Below, piece after piece: positions 27,097-39,260 of a stretch of DNA of 64,000 nucleotides. The notes beneath the pieces were generated by a model. The model saw nothing but the letters and a program-made list of their open reading frames with translations. It was not told the DNA's origin and made no database searches. Each line of letters begins with the position of its first letter. The stretch's first letter is position 1. The stretch is taken from NCBI RefSeq assembly GCF_022458985.1, contig NC_061775.1:28098819-28162818 (forward strand). Direction: 5' to 3'. The position numbers were made by a program, and so were the translations under genes. This DNA is from Mugil cephalus (Eukaryota > Chordata > Actinopteri > Mugiliformes > Mugilidae).

Positions 27097-30000
27097 AGGG
27101 CTGCTCACATTTCACTCATTCCTGTTAAAGAAGGTCAGAGATTCAGTTTCCTGGGAAGGAAGGGGAGGAGGAGGAGGAGGAGGAGGAGGAGGAGGAGGAG
27201 GAGGAGGAGGAGGAGGAGGAGAGAGAGGAGGAGGAGGAGGAGGAGGAGGAGGAGGTGTTTGAAGCTGCACAAACTGCTAATGAAGATACGTTAAAACTAA
27301 ACAGGTTTTAAAGAATGAAGTGATACATGAAATGCATTGATCAAATAATACACTCAGACACCAAAATGTCATTGACCCCTTTTTAAACACAGGTACTATA
27401 ATGGTTTATGTAGAGGGTTTAAAATAGTAAATAAGACAGAGGTACGTAATCATTTATCATCATTCACTCATCCAGAGTGTAAATACGATCTTTAAAACTA
27501 AGTTTTAAGAGAATAAGAATACATAAACATCTTGAGTTGAGTTTATTTCTCTTTAATCCATTTGCTCCAAACCATAATAAAACCTTAAACGTGCATTGGT
27601 TTCAAATGAAGACACACGTTTAGCTTCAGGTATTTAAAAGTCTCCTGGATGTTTTCAGGTCGTTTATTGGGCATCTCAGGGGAACTCCTTGTTTTTTCCT
27701 CCATCCTATACAAGGAAGTGTTTAAAGGTCAGAACGTCTCCTCCTGATGAGGCCTTTCCTCTCCTGATCACATCCTTCAGTTTCACCAACTCTGCTCTGG
27801 AGGCAGCTCCATGGTCGGAGGGTTTTCTCGGCTAGAGGTTAAGGCTGCTGATTCATCCACAGACATTTGAATCCAAAGCTCTTCTGTGGTTTTATTTGAA
27901 TCCTTGACCGAATTCCAACCAGCATCTTCATTGGTTTTGTCAACTTGATTCGATTAAAGTTGAGTTATGTCCTGAACTACCTTAGCCTTTCTAGTCACTT
28001 TCAATAACCTGCAGGTGGGACCGAGATCTACATCTAAAAGTTTAGACGCGTTTTAGTCCTGGGATCTTAAACAGTTGTGGTATTTAGATTTGTCAGACTC
28101 TGGTGTTTGTCTGGTGTTTAGGGAGGAAACAAAGATGGCAAAGGGACCTTTCTGTTTCTTGCTAGGTTCCCGTATATCAACGGCTACAAAGTTGCAGGAA
28201 CTTAACATCGACATGCACGATTTAATTCAATTTAATTTTATCTATCAGGGCTTAAATATTTTGTCTGAGTTTAAAAGCAGAAAGTTTTGAAGCCTTTATG
28301 TCTCCAAGGGCACATTTGAAGTCAGATTAACATATTTGTATATTGCTGCGCGTCATCTGCATAGAAATGTAAATATATGCAGCATTTCTTGGTAATATAT
28401 GGACAAAGAAAAGTTTTTATTATATGTAAAGCACTGGTCCTCACACAGAACCCTGAGGAACCCCATAACTAATGCTTGTAGAAGTGGAAATCTGATGTTT
28501 TCCATCTGTGCTTTAAGTTAGATTTGTTTCATCTGGCTCCATTGATACATGTAGCTGGATGTCGTCTGCATAGAAACGTACATTTATGCAGTGTTTCCTG
28601 ATGATATATCACCTCAAGGAAGCATGTATACTGTGAAAAACATTGGTCCTCACACAGAACCCTGAGGAACTCCATGACTAACGTTTGTGGAAGTAGAAGA
28701 ATCATTGTTGATGTTAGAGTCTCTGTGGTAACGTATAGGTTGGGATGAGGCAATGATGAACTCAAAAAAGTCCTTAAACAAACAATAAATGAAACATTAA
28801 GTTTGGCCAAAGATGCTGTAGTTGCCTCAGACTAAATATATCCACTAAAAACATTGGAAATCTGTATTTTAATGTAAATATTATCAAATTAGAGCTGGAA
28901 GCATGTCAGTGATCACAAACACGTGGCTCAAACTGAACGTATATTCAAACAAATGTGGACGTGAAGCAGCCTGTATCCCCGGAGCCTCCACATACTCTGA
29001 AACAAGCACGGTTTATATAACGGACTGTGATGTAAACTGCAGCATTTCCCCATGAAGACGTGAAACACTCGGGAGAGGATCATAAAAATTAAAAATCAGC
29101 TGCAGGCTTCATCCTACAGACACAGTTTTCTTCCTCTCCAGCCCAGAGAGGAGTGGATTCATTCGGTCCTTCAGAGGCTTCGTTGTTCTGTCTGCCAGCT
29201 CCACAACACACAGACGGTTTCTGTTAAAATACCCTCCATCTCTTCTCTAACTCCAGGAGGAGGAGGAGGAGGAGGAGGAGGAGGAGGAGGAGGAGGAGGA
29301 CGCTGAGTTCATCTCGGTTCAGACTCAGGATCTGATTTGAATCGAGTTGACGTCTGTTTATGTAAAGTACGTCCACTGATTCTCCTCTAAGGTTCAACGT
29401 TCACGAAAAACACAACAAACAACCTGAGGAACTTTCTTTGCTCACATTTTAAATCCAGATCTGGTCTCAGTCTGTGTGTGAATCAGCAGCAGCGCCACCA
29501 TGTGGTCAGTAGAATATTGTATCAGCTTCTGCCTCTGATGGATCTCTACCTACCACTGGACCAGAACCAGGGACACAAGGAAGGAACACAAGGAAGGAAG
29601 GAAGGAAGGAAGGAAGGAAGGAAGGAAGGAAGGATATTGTATCATGTTTTTTCTCTGATCTTTTCTCGGACCCACGAGATCAGGATGTTAGAAGAAAACA
29701 GAATCTGAAACAAACAGCGACAAGTAGCAGAATCATAAAACTCATTTAAATGGCAGCACGTTTCCTGCTGTAGCTCCAGGGCGTGATGCTAAGCTAGCTC
29801 GCTAAGCTACTGATGAAGAAATGTTTCCACGGTTTATTCTGATCGTCTTGTATCTGAGCTCCTCTGTTTGCTCGTGGGTTGTGTGTTGGTTGTGTGTTGG
29901 TTGTGTGTCGGTTGTGTTCCCGTCTCCACAGCCTGTGTGGGTTTCAGTCATGGATCAGCTGCAGGACAATGAGAGACTGAGACACACCTGTTACACCTGT

Positions 30001-33000
30001 TACACATGAACGCCAACATGAAACCTGCCGAGCCACACCCAGATGCCAACAACGTAAACCCACAACACCAAACCCTGAACACAGAGCTCTGGTTTCACAT
30101 TAAATCACACAATGACGACAATGTTGTCTGTGGCTAAAGTCATAGACAGAAGAGAAGCTCAAGCCTTTTAGAAACTCTCTCTGGCCTGTGCTGGTATGTG
30201 AACTATGAGTTTGTGTTCAGGGAGTGAGCAGGACTACAAACGCATTAGAGTTTCACTAGAGAGACCTGCTCTTCCACCTCCTTATTTAAATTACACAACG
30301 ACCTAAAGAGTCTTTTTATTAAAAATAGAGAAATTAGATATTAAAGAATGGGAAACTTGAACGAATTCTACAAGAAATGGCAACATTTACGTTTTTTTGG
30401 GGGTTTTTTTTGTGACAGCGTAATGCCCACCCCTTCCATTTTTTCATTTTTTTTATTTTACTTTATTTATTTATTGTATTTTCTCTTTTTTCCTCCCTTT
30501 ATTTATTTATTTTTATTTATTCCAGTGTTCGTGGTTACTGTGTATACAATTTTTATACAATTTTTGTATACAACAATTTTATCTTATTTATTTGTCTATT
30601 TATTTTGTAATCATTTTGTTCATAAAAATATACAAATTTAATGGTGTATACAAACATGTTTAATGCTGACACCAAGGTGCCCTGGTATGTCCTTTTCTGT
30701 ACACACATTCATAAAAAATATTAAACGCTCTTTATTTTTTAATAGATTTTTGGTTGAAATAATAAATACTGGAAAGCTGCAGGAAGTTGAGCTTTTGGTC
30801 TTGAAATACATTTCATTTTCCATTAATCTCAACAATAGGGACAGAATGTGGACGCTGTAATTTAACAGGAGGAGATATAAAGAGATCTGGAAGGTTTTCA
30901 GCCTTTGCTAAATTATTTTATCGAGACGCCACAAACTCAACAACTTCCCTGTTTACACATCTGTTATAGAGAAAAGTTTAGCTGAATGTCATCTGCATAG
31001 AAACGTACATTTATGCAGTGTTTCCTGATGATATATGGCCTCAAGGAAGCATGGAGATTATGAAAAGCATTGGTCCTCACACAGAACCCTGAGGAACTCC
31101 ATGACTAACATTTGTAGAAGTAGAAGAATCGTTTGTTGATGTGAACAAACGGGAATCAGCATCTTAGAAAACGTCAATACGACCAACAACAGCGGCGTTC
31201 CTCATTTCTCTCGACTCCAGTCAGACATCACATTGTGCCTCCATCTCACCACAGCCCTGTGATTACTGTTAATCCACTTCCACCCATTATTCTTTCACAC
31301 GTGTGTGACTCTTCCCACAGTTTACTCCCATGATTCAGTCCTGTGTGTGAGGGTGGTCCTTAAATTAATCTCAATTTATCTTGCAGGTAAAATACAGTTT
31401 TTTTTTTCGTCCTTTAGAATTTCTGCATAAAAACATCAAGAGATTTTCAGTCCTGGAATTAGACAAAGAGATTCCAAACAAACACATAAAAGACAAATGT
31501 TGGGCTTGTGTAATCATTTGTTCATATCTGTGATCCACTTTGAGCAGTGACTAAACATTTCTGCTGCTCAGCCACAAACATGTTGAGACAAAATCCAGAT
31601 TTATTTAAACTAAACTCTTCTAAACACATGAGTCTGATTTGACGTGGAAATGAACATGTGATCATATAGTTGCACCTCTCTGATATGTAATATTTCACTT
31701 TTATCTGTTTTACTGGGTTTTCTTTGTCAACTTTCAGGATTTGTGAGACAATCTGTTGATGTTATTTAAATAATTTTAAAGAAAAATTTAAAGACAAGAG
31801 ACTTGAGACAACAACAAAGAGACAAAAAGTTGATCATAAGGCGATAAGACTATAATCCTAGAGGTTAACTTTTATTTTCACCTCACAGATATGTAATATT
31901 GGTGCATTTTCCAGGCAAATACACTAATACGTAATATTACTAATATTAATAACGTGTCTGTTTTTTGTCTTTGTCGACTTTCAGGACTTCTGTTGATGTT
32001 TCGAATCATTTTTATGAAAAAATGCAAAAACTTTTGAGGGTTACAAAAACCTTTAAGCACAAATCACCAGGGAGGAATTTAAAGGTGACAACAAAGAGCT
32101 CAAAAGGTCTTTGTGCGTGTAGCATTAGCATGTCAGCACATGTCGGTCACGTTTTTCATGCAAACATGCAAGCACACGTGAGCAAACACAGAAGGACCCT
32201 GAGAGCCCAATGACGTTTCCACAAGGAATCATTCACCAAGTCGCCAAGAACCTCTTCAAAGAAAAACTAGTTTAAAAGAACATATTGAAGCAGACGAATG
32301 TGCAAATATTTAGAAACTGTAAAGAATCGCAGAAACTCCAGTAAAATGTGAAGCTTCTGTGTCGTCAGTCAGGAAATACTCGACATGCAAAGCAAGTCAC
32401 TGCAAGGCAGAAAAATGTTGGACGGGGGTGGAGTTGTGTGACACTGACATGTGCAAAGGTACAAACCACAATGAGTCTGAAGTCAGAAATAAATACGCTG
32501 CAGCGACTGGACTCTTTGGTCCAGAAACATTTAATCCTCTGGAAATAATCCTCATCACAAACGTAGAAAACAAGAACAACAGAGTTTCAAAGCTTGTGAT
32601 TCCTTGTGGAAACAAACTGTAAACGTCAGCGTCCACACGAGAGGAAACGTCAAACCAGGAAGTGATTAAGCTAAAATAAAAGTCTGCACGATAAAGGCTC
32701 CGCTGTCCGCTGGGAAAACAAGGATCCCGAGTCCACGAAACAAACCGAAACGAAACCAAAGGAGCCGATTCGACCTCCAAACAGCTCCCAGAGCATCTCA
32801 CTGATCCTCCATCAGAACAATCACCACCCACAGAACATCCACCAGCAACATGGCGCCGATGTCTGATGGTGTCTGTTTGGTTTTTATGTTGGCTTAGCTT
32901 AGCATTTAGCTCTAACCAGAGTCACATAGAGCCGCTAACATTCTGTCCACCTGTATTTCAACAAGTCAGAGCCACAGGAAAAGAAATGATCTGGTTTATG

Positions 33001-36000
33001 TAAATCAAGTTTATTTGTAAAGGGAAATGACACAAGTGTGTTTGCATTCACGCAAATTTTAAATTGTGTAAATAATATTTCTGGTCGTTTGAATTTTCGC
33101 ATTTGAAGACTTTAGAGACTTCAGTCTGGGCAGGTGTTTCAGGCCCGCTGTGATTCCTCCCGGGTTTCTTTAAACTTTCTTTAAACAGTCGTAAAGTCAT
33201 CCGTCTGTCAGAGGCTTTAAGGAGCTGCAGAGCCTGTTTGACATCACTGACGGATGACGTACATACAGAATGTACACCAGCAACAACCTGGGAGCATGTG
33301 TTCAGCTGGAGAGCAGCCTCTGTTATATAAATACACATTATTAGCATTATTAGCGCATAAGTCATCTCCACGGAGCGCTGACAGACAGTTAATAGATCAT
33401 CCTGTTAGATACGCTGCTACTAATACAGGTTCTGGTTCAGTCCAAACAAGTTGGTGTTATCATTTAAGAAACGATGAGATGAGATCTGCCTTTATTCATC
33501 CCACAATGGGGAAATCCTCATTGTTAACAGCAGCAGAGACAGTGCACACAGAGCACATGTGTGTGGACTAAAGAATCAAATATAGGAAACATATTATTAC
33601 AAACAAACACGGACGCAGACAGTGCAAATCAGCAGGTATAAAAAATATATGTATATGTACATGTAGTTAAGAGTTTAGCTCAAAGTACCAGTTTTAACCC
33701 TCCTGGTTTATTAGGAACCATGAAGAAGAACAAGTGTCCTAATGTTTCTAATGTGATGATGTTGACAAGTGTCTGAATCAGCTCTGATGTTCTAATGTGA
33801 CAAATACATGTTTACATCAGTTTAAGGACCAGAACCAGATATGAGACCAGGAACCAGATATGGGACCAGAACCAGATATGAGACCAGGAACCAGATATGA
33901 GACCAGAACCAGATATGAGACCAGAACCAGATATGAGACATTCTTTTATCTCGATTCAACTCAGGAACATTAGAAACATTTTAATAGTTTGAACAAAGTA
34001 AGACAGTTTTCTGACGTCCTACGATAACTGTTCTAAGCATTTCGGTGAGAGCCCTATAAAGGGTTAAATTAAGGGATATGAAACATGAAACAATTGAAAG
34101 AACTGACTCTTACTGAAAAACGAATAGTGGGATAAGCAAGTAAGCATGCTAAAAGCTAATGGCTAATAGTGTCAATAAAAAGACCATTTGGAGCTTTGTC
34201 CAGTCTCTAAGCTAAGCTAAGCTAAGCTAAGCTAAGCTAAGCTAAGCTAAGCCAGCCTCGGTCCCAGCTTTGAATCATTGTTATGTATTTTGGTAATAAC
34301 TTGTGTGAACTGACTAGAACATTAGAAAATGATGATGATAGCTTTTGGCTCAAAGCCCCGCAGATTTCCCCTAGCTCTCATGCTAAGCTAAACTAACAGC
34401 TTCCTGACCCCAGCTCTGATTGTTCTAATCTTCAAACACGGGTTTCGCTCGGCCTCAGTAAACAACAGGTGGTTCTTTTCTTCCTACGCTGCAGTGGCTT
34501 CCTCTCTTTGTGAGCACTCGGACGAGAAGGGTGGAAAAGTCTCAGAGTTTGTCCGAATGTCTGAGGGGTTGTGTAATGGCAGCTGGAGGCCGAGTGACAC
34601 AGCATGAAGAATGGCACACTGACAGCAAAAACAAAGGCTGGGAACGCCAGGATCTGAACAGCTGCTGCAGCAGCATTCAATACACCAGGAAACGTCTCAA
34701 ACACCAAAACTAACCTTATATGGCTGGATGCAACAGTTTGGGTTCAATTAACAGGAATTAAGAAACAACCGTCCCTGAACGCAGCACACTGACAGGGCTG
34801 ATGAGTGAACATTTGAATGAAGCAGTTTAAAGTGATGAGTAATGCACAGCGAACAGGTTACGCCCCGCTCAGATCCTCTTTGTCATTACTGATAAAATAT
34901 GACATATCCATGGGTTACAGTATTTCCTTTCTCTGGATTTTCCCAGTTTTCTGAAACCTCAAACTGCCAAACTATGTCTCACAAGTTGTTTGCAGCCAGA
35001 TTTTAGTTTACAGAGGAGCCATAAAACTAAGCGGACACATGTTGGAGCAATTAGAGGAACACGGCCTCCAAGAACCCGTGATAAAGTATTTAAAGTACGA
35101 CACTCGGATGAATTTTTAGTCATAATCTGCCTTCATGGCCAGAAACGGTGAAATAAATCAGAAACAAACATCTCCTGGTCTGTTGGTTTCTGCTCTTTAT
35201 GCAGCTGGAAAACTAATAATCAGTATCTGATTATAATGAAAGAAAACACGTCAATAAAAAAGCATCCAGTTGCTAAGCTAAGCTGCCTTGGGTCCCACTT
35301 TGAAGGATTAGGGTTAAACTATTATTAATACTGTGGTAAGTATGTGAGCAGACTGATATTAGCATTTAGCTTAAAGCTCCACAGTGTCAACCAAATCCTG
35401 GATCCAGTCTCTAAATTAAGCTAAGCAAAGTTAAGCTAAGCTAATTAAGGCCTTGCTTGCAGCTTTGACGGCAAGACAATATAACTAGAAATTTATTAGA
35501 GAATTAATAAAAGGATTGGCAAGTAAGCAGACTGATGGTAGCATTTAACTTAAAGACAGCATTTAGTTGCTAAGCTAAGCTAACCAGGCCCTAATTCCAG
35601 CTTTAAAGGTAAACTTTTGGGTAAACTGATGATATAACTAGAAAAATAATAGTGGAATAAGCAAATAATCAGGCTGATATTAGCATTTAGCTGAAAGCTC
35701 CACGATGCCAATAAAATGCCTGTTTTAAGTATCAAAGCTAAGCTAAGCTAAGCTAATCAAGGCCTGGTTTCAAGCTTTGAATGATGAGCATTGGTAATAA
35801 TTTAGGTTAGCTAACTAACCACGCAATTAAGAGTGGGATAAGCAAGTAAGCACACTAAATCTAACTTCCTGTCTCTAAGCCAGGCTAGGCTGAGCTAGGC
35901 TGAGCTAAACTAAGCTAAGCTAATCAGGCCTTGGATAACTGATGTATTGACTAGAATATTATGAGTACGTTAATGGAGGGCTAAGTGCGTAGGTGTGCTA

Positions 36001-38980
36001 ATATTAGCATTTATCTCCATAGGATTGTGTATTTTAGCTCCTACAGCTCAAACACTGTCACAGTCACACAAAGGACAGATCACATCAGTCAGAAAAACAC
36101 AGTGAACTCCTTCAAAACTGAGGTTAACTCATGAATCATGCAGCAGCATCGCTCCATCCAACCCAACCCTAAGAAACTGCCACCGAATCGTCCTCAGCCT
36201 CCACCCTCCACAAACATTTAACTGCAGCACGCTGACAGACGGGAATGTTTCCTCCCTCAGAGATGCTCAGTGTCGCTGTGTTTGGCCTCGGAGCCTTCGC
36301 CCGGCACTAAATGGCAGCCAGGAAAAACTGACGACACAAAGCGCAGACGTGTCTCGAAGGGGCCTCGAGCTGCAACGTGACCCCAGAGAAAAACCGAGAG
36401 ACGCCCCGGGTTCTGTTTCCTGCAGCCTCGACGAGAACCGGCTCCTTTCAGACACGCTTCATCGAACACGTGCTCAGGATCAGACGGTTCGTTTCTCTCC
36501 ATTCCTGTCCTGTAACCACGGCAACAGCAGCAGACGTGGTGGTGTTTTACTTTTTATTATTTCCCTTCACATGACCCAGGACGACAGAACCCTTCACTCC
36601 TTCTCCTGGGTGATCCGGTCTCACCTGATCCACACCTCCAGGTCCCACCTGCTCTGTATTCATTAAAATGTGTCCCCAGCCTCTGATGGATCTCTACCTG
36701 GACCAGGGACACGCGGTCGTACTGGAGACATGATCCAGATTTAGGAACAAACTAGAAAGAAACTAGAAACTCTCACACTTGAAATCTGGAAGGAATGAGG
36801 TCAAATGTGTCTCGGATTCTTACGTAAAGCTGGTCACTTGTGATTAAATCACCCAGGATGGATCGGGTCCAGAGGTTAGACCGTGAACTGTATCACCACC
36901 CACAGATGTTCCTCATAAAAACCTAAGACTGGGATGAAACGTCGTCATAAAACTCAACAACTTTGTTTTTTTCTGCAGCTACTCTGACATTCAAATTAAA
37001 CTTTCTGTCGTTTTTTTAATTAAAACAATCCAAACTTTGGCCGTTTCAATCTAAATGTGCCAGTGAAAGCTAAGCTAAGCTAAGCTAAGCTAACCAGCAC
37101 ATTTACAGACATTAGGATGGAACAGCTCTGACTAACTCCGGACAATCCTCCTGGAAATGCAGCAATAAAGTAGAACACAATAAGAACGTGATGCAGCAGC
37201 GAGGGTTTGGTTTCAGAGCAGGAACATTCATCGAAAAACCACCCGTGCACCCTGGTCTTTGGCTAAAACGGTCCAACAATACATGAAATCCAGCAAACGA
37301 AGCCTCCAGCTGACATGCCACAACTGGTCCAAGTCTGGGAGGGTGGAGGGTGGAGTGGGGGTGATGTTTTTTCCCAGACCCAGACCAGAGTTCCACCTAA
37401 AAAATTTGTCAAAATCTGTCAACAACACCAGCTCCTTCCAGAGAAACCTGAATGCACATAGCTTCACAATACGCAGGTGCTTCCCTTATTTCACCTTCTC
37501 TACACAGACACAACTACACAACACAACTACACTACAGTTGTTTTGGCTTTAAGTGAGAAAGCCGTGAACGCTTGGAGTCTACGCCCTGATCAATATACGA
37601 TGCAGGAAAAGATACGGAGACAAACATGAACACAAGCAGCTGCTTTCTGGTTAACGAGTAAATATCTGTCTCGTAAAAACGGGTCTCATTTAAAAACCAG
37701 AAATTACATTTCTGATTTAAAAGTCATTCCTAAACGTTCGTCTGTGTTTCCCATTAATGCGTCTGCTGTGTCTCTTTGGACCCGTTGGATCAGAACCATG
37801 AACACATGGTTGCTGACTTGACATGATCCAGATTTAGGATCAAGATGGAAAGACTCTTTTATTTCTCACTTTGGTTTAAATGTCCACTAGTGGTTGAGTG
37901 GGACGTCTCTAATGGGACCAGGACTCATTCTGTGTCCTCACCTGGACTCTAGAGACCAGATCAGCTCATGATCCGGGACAGATGTTAATGTTGAGGAGTC
38001 AGAGACGAGACTTTACAGCTTGTTCCAAAATATATATCATCTCCCCAGGTCATGACTCAACAAGCAGCTGCTCACGGTTCTGATTTAAGGTCTGAACGAA
38101 CCCAGAGAATAAAAACCATGAATCAGATGACAGGTATGAGTTCAGCCTGATTTCTTTCAGATGTTGCAGGAAGTTTTTTTGTGCATCCTCCTGGTTTTCC
38201 TACATCTCTGCAGCAGCAGAGTGTGAAGTTATCATGACTAATAGAGACACGCTCATCTTTCCTAAATGAGAGGCTCGACTTCCTGACAGACTCCTCTGGG
38301 TCAGTCTGAGCTGTGGAGCCTCCCTGAACGAGCACCTGTTCACCTGCACCTGCAACACACATATCATCTGTCCACTCGTTAACACGCCCCGTGGACACAC
38401 CCGGCAACAGGCGACACAAAAGACCGAATTCCCCTCTCATGTTCCCTCCGTTCCTGCAGGACTGGACGGACTGGAGGGACCTGAAGACTCAGCGGGGACC
38501 GAGAACCAGATCTGGGTTTAGTTTGGACCCGATCCGCGTCCTTCTAAACCAGGTCCCGATCCGCGTCCTCTTCGGGACGGACGGACTCGAGAAGATTTCC
38601 GTGGAAAGATAAGAGAGAACCAGTCGGACAGGTTCCAGAGCGCAGAGATTCTCATCTCCGAGGGGAAATGAATCAGATGTGACTTTCCTACAGGAACTGA
38701 TCCGGAGCCTGGCGTCAAACGACCCGCTGCTGGGACCGAGGAGACGCCGTGAGGAGACACCGGAGACACCGGAGACAAAGTTTGACCTGAGCCACCGACT
38801 CTCCGCGTCCGGAGCCGCTTCCTCCTCAGTGAGACGCGCACAGATGCTTCCCTCATCATTATTACCTCTGCTACTATTAATACGCTTGTGATTTAGTCTC
38901 GTGTTCTGTCTGTGTCTTTTTTTACCTCTGATGTAGTTGGACTTGGTGTCGTCCAGCAGACTGGACGTGGAGATCCCCAT
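18603..38980 (-). CDS. niban1: Niban apoptosis regulator 1 (FAM129A), complete
   Basis: Niban1 is a cytoplasmic/membrane-associated stress-response protein reported to affect translation-factor phosphorylation and apoptosis. The exons in transcript order are 38926-38980, 26822-26952, 25766-25894, 25565-25679, 24842-25006, 24432-24547, 23478-23582, 22965-23127, 22644-22831, 21296-21442, 20684-20803, 20369-20476, 20152-20263 and 18603-19939. They total 2991 bases, 996 residues, with consistent phases. The start MGISTSSLLDD fits the family's MG-x3-S myristoylation motif; upstream in-frame sequence has only GTG. Residues about 63-200 form the PH-like domain (KWRDRYVVV, FPVYLRLPYRRDSYFCFR). Later family blocks include LEELMGPISSGF, ASFTFEQLL and QYDYDSSSVRKRIFEEALV. 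The last exon encodes a roughly 445-residue acidic, Ser/Pro/Ala-rich tail ending EVIEVEELVQRYPDGVPKEE. The human protein is about 928 residues. Confidence 0.96.
18781..18900 (-). repeat. Perfect 60-bp in-frame tandem duplication in niban1
   Basis: Bases 18781-18840 and 18841-18900 are identical. The duplication adds 20 residues (unit EEEEEAGDVGGDDVETSGQQ) to the acidic tail of Niban1. A third, shorter relative (QQEEAGD) follows. Complete identity points to a very recent event or ongoing length polymorphism. Confidence 0.97.
19215..19510 (-). repeat. Coding Pro-Ala-Gly minisatellite in niban1
   Basis: About 300 bases of 6-bp units (GGAGCA, GGACCA, GAACCA, GTGCAG on the plus strand) encode APAPAPGS, GPGPAP and similar dipeptide repeats in the Niban1 tail. 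The unit length is a multiple of three, so the frame is kept. The same DNA is also open in another plus-strand frame as EQ/NQ repeats, which I regard as a shadow. Length is probably polymorphic. Confidence 0.93.
21000..21130 (-). repeat. GATGCTAACGGTGCT repeat in niban1 intron
   Basis: The 15-base phrase GATGCTAACGGTGCT and variants recur about eight times. A short relative (ATGCTAACGGTGCTGATGC) occurs at about 43490-43512 inside trmt1l. Non-coding. Confidence 0.8.
21443..22643 (-). other. niban1 intron 9
   Basis: AT-rich intronic sequence. Near 22408-22455 there is a run of AGCTT(AGCTT)n passing into CGGCT(CGGCT)n pentamers. No gene or transposon is recognised. Confidence 0.6.
23265..23335 (+). 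repeat. Dispersed repeat fragment (pair with 33703)
   Basis: The segment containing GGTTTATTAGGAACCATG, AAGAACAAGTGTCCTGATG and GATGATGTTGACAAGTGT is nearly identical to 33703-33772, about 10.4 kb away in niban1 intron 1 and in the same orientation. The family is not identified. Confidence 0.7.
23583..24431 (-). other. niban1 intron 6
   Basis: The first part is CCTTCC-rich (23640-23745) and the remainder AT-rich. No gene is recognised. Confidence 0.5.
25007..25564 (-). other. niban1 intron 4
   Basis: AT-rich intronic sequence between the exons encoding the PH-like domain. No feature is recognised. Confidence 0.5.
25895..26821 (-). other. niban1 intron 2
   Basis: AT-rich intron with a GT dinucleotide run at about 26670-26698. 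No gene is recognised. Confidence 0.6.
27054..27255 (+). repeat. AAAG and GGA microsatellites in niban1 intron 1
   Basis: An AAAG run (27055-27097) is followed, after a short unique spacer, by a GGA run (about 27164-27253) interrupted once by GAGAGAG. The transcribed (minus) strand of niban1 carries the pyrimidine version. Confidence 0.92.
28240..28740 (-). mobile_element. L2-like LINE reverse-transcriptase fragments
   Basis: Read on the minus strand, 28540-28720 shows decayed reverse-transcriptase motifs: a GVPQGSV-like box (GGAGTTCCTCAGGGTTCTGT), then YM-P, then a YADD-type box (TTCTATGCAGACGAC). A second, more decayed copy of the same motifs lies at 28310-28500. Both are short, interrupted remnants. 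Confidence 0.75.
30965..31140 (-). mobile_element. L2-like LINE fragment
   Basis: This segment is nearly identical to 28548-28700: the CATCTGCATAGAAACGTACA and CAGAACCCTGAGGAACTCCA strings occur in the same order. On the minus strand it is the GVPQGSV-to-YADD part of an L2-type reverse transcriptase. Confidence 0.75.
33470..33660 (-). mobile_element. LINE/SINE 3' end (CCCATTGTGGGATGAATAAAG)
   Basis: On the minus strand the sequence reads TTCCCCATTGTGGGATGAATAAAGG followed by an ATCTC-type tail. The same 3' end, with a TCTTA tail, is at about 62630-62755. It is a truncated retroelement. The family is not determined. Confidence 0.6.
33835..33945 (+). repeat. GAGACCAGAACCAGATAT repeat
   Basis: About six units of GAGACCAG(G)AACCAGATAT lie head to tail in niban1 intron 1. 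Non-coding. Confidence 0.85.
34115..36020 (-). repeat. Degenerate AGCTA-rich tandem array
   Basis: A diverged unit of roughly 170-300 bases recurs at about 34115-34330 and repeatedly from 35260 to 36020. Each unit has TGGGATAAGCAAGTAAGCA, TTAGCATTTAGCTTAAAGC, a GCTAA pentamer run and a (T)CCAGCTTTGAA block in that order. The longest pentamer run is 34207-34252. The array is interrupted by about 900 bases of unrelated sequence (34340-35250). Confidence 0.75.
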
Positions 38981-39260
38981 GGCTGCGCACAGGGAGCGAG
39001 GATCCACAGGTAGATTTCAGTCCTCAGGTACTGACGCCGTCACATCGGTCTGCAGCAGCTCTGGACGGAGGAGGGAGGAGGAGGGAGGAGAGAGGAGGGA
39101 GGAGGAGGGAGGAGAGTGTGCTCCTCCTCCTCCCTCCTCATTCACTGACGCTCCGCCAGAAAAAGGAGCTCCCTCTTCTTTTTTTTTTTTATCCCTAAAC
39201 GCGTCACAGAGAGCAGCTGTAATTATGTGACGTAGCCCTAATTAACATAAATAAATAAAT
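38981..39260 (-). promoter_or_regulatory. niban1 5' UTR/promoter region with polypurine hairpin
   Basis: The sequence immediately upstream of the niban1 ATG contains a GGAGGA-rich arm (39066-39115) followed by a CTCCTCC-rich arm (39119-39138) able to pair with it. A CpG-containing stretch flanks it. No TATA box is evident. The start of transcription is not determinable. The trmt1l 3' end lies only about 640-900 bases further upstream. Confidence 0.4.

Larger units (their letters stand above)
26953..38925 (-). other. niban1 intron 1 (12 kb)
   Basis: This large first intron separates the 18-codon first exon from the rest of niban1. It holds microsatellites (27054-27255, 29255-29300 GGA, 29591-29633 GGAA), L2-like LINE pieces (28240-28740, 30965-31140), a LINE/SINE tail (33470-33660), an AGCTA-rich degenerate tandem array (34115-36020) and a CpG-containing segment near 36240-36500. 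Stretches 31150-33450 and 37100-38400 show no recognisable gene. Confidence 0.7.

Noticed and set aside
38981-39007. In-frame N-terminal extension of niban1
   Set aside because: The extension would have to start at GTG. The ATG at 38978-38980 gives the family's MG-x3-S N-terminus.
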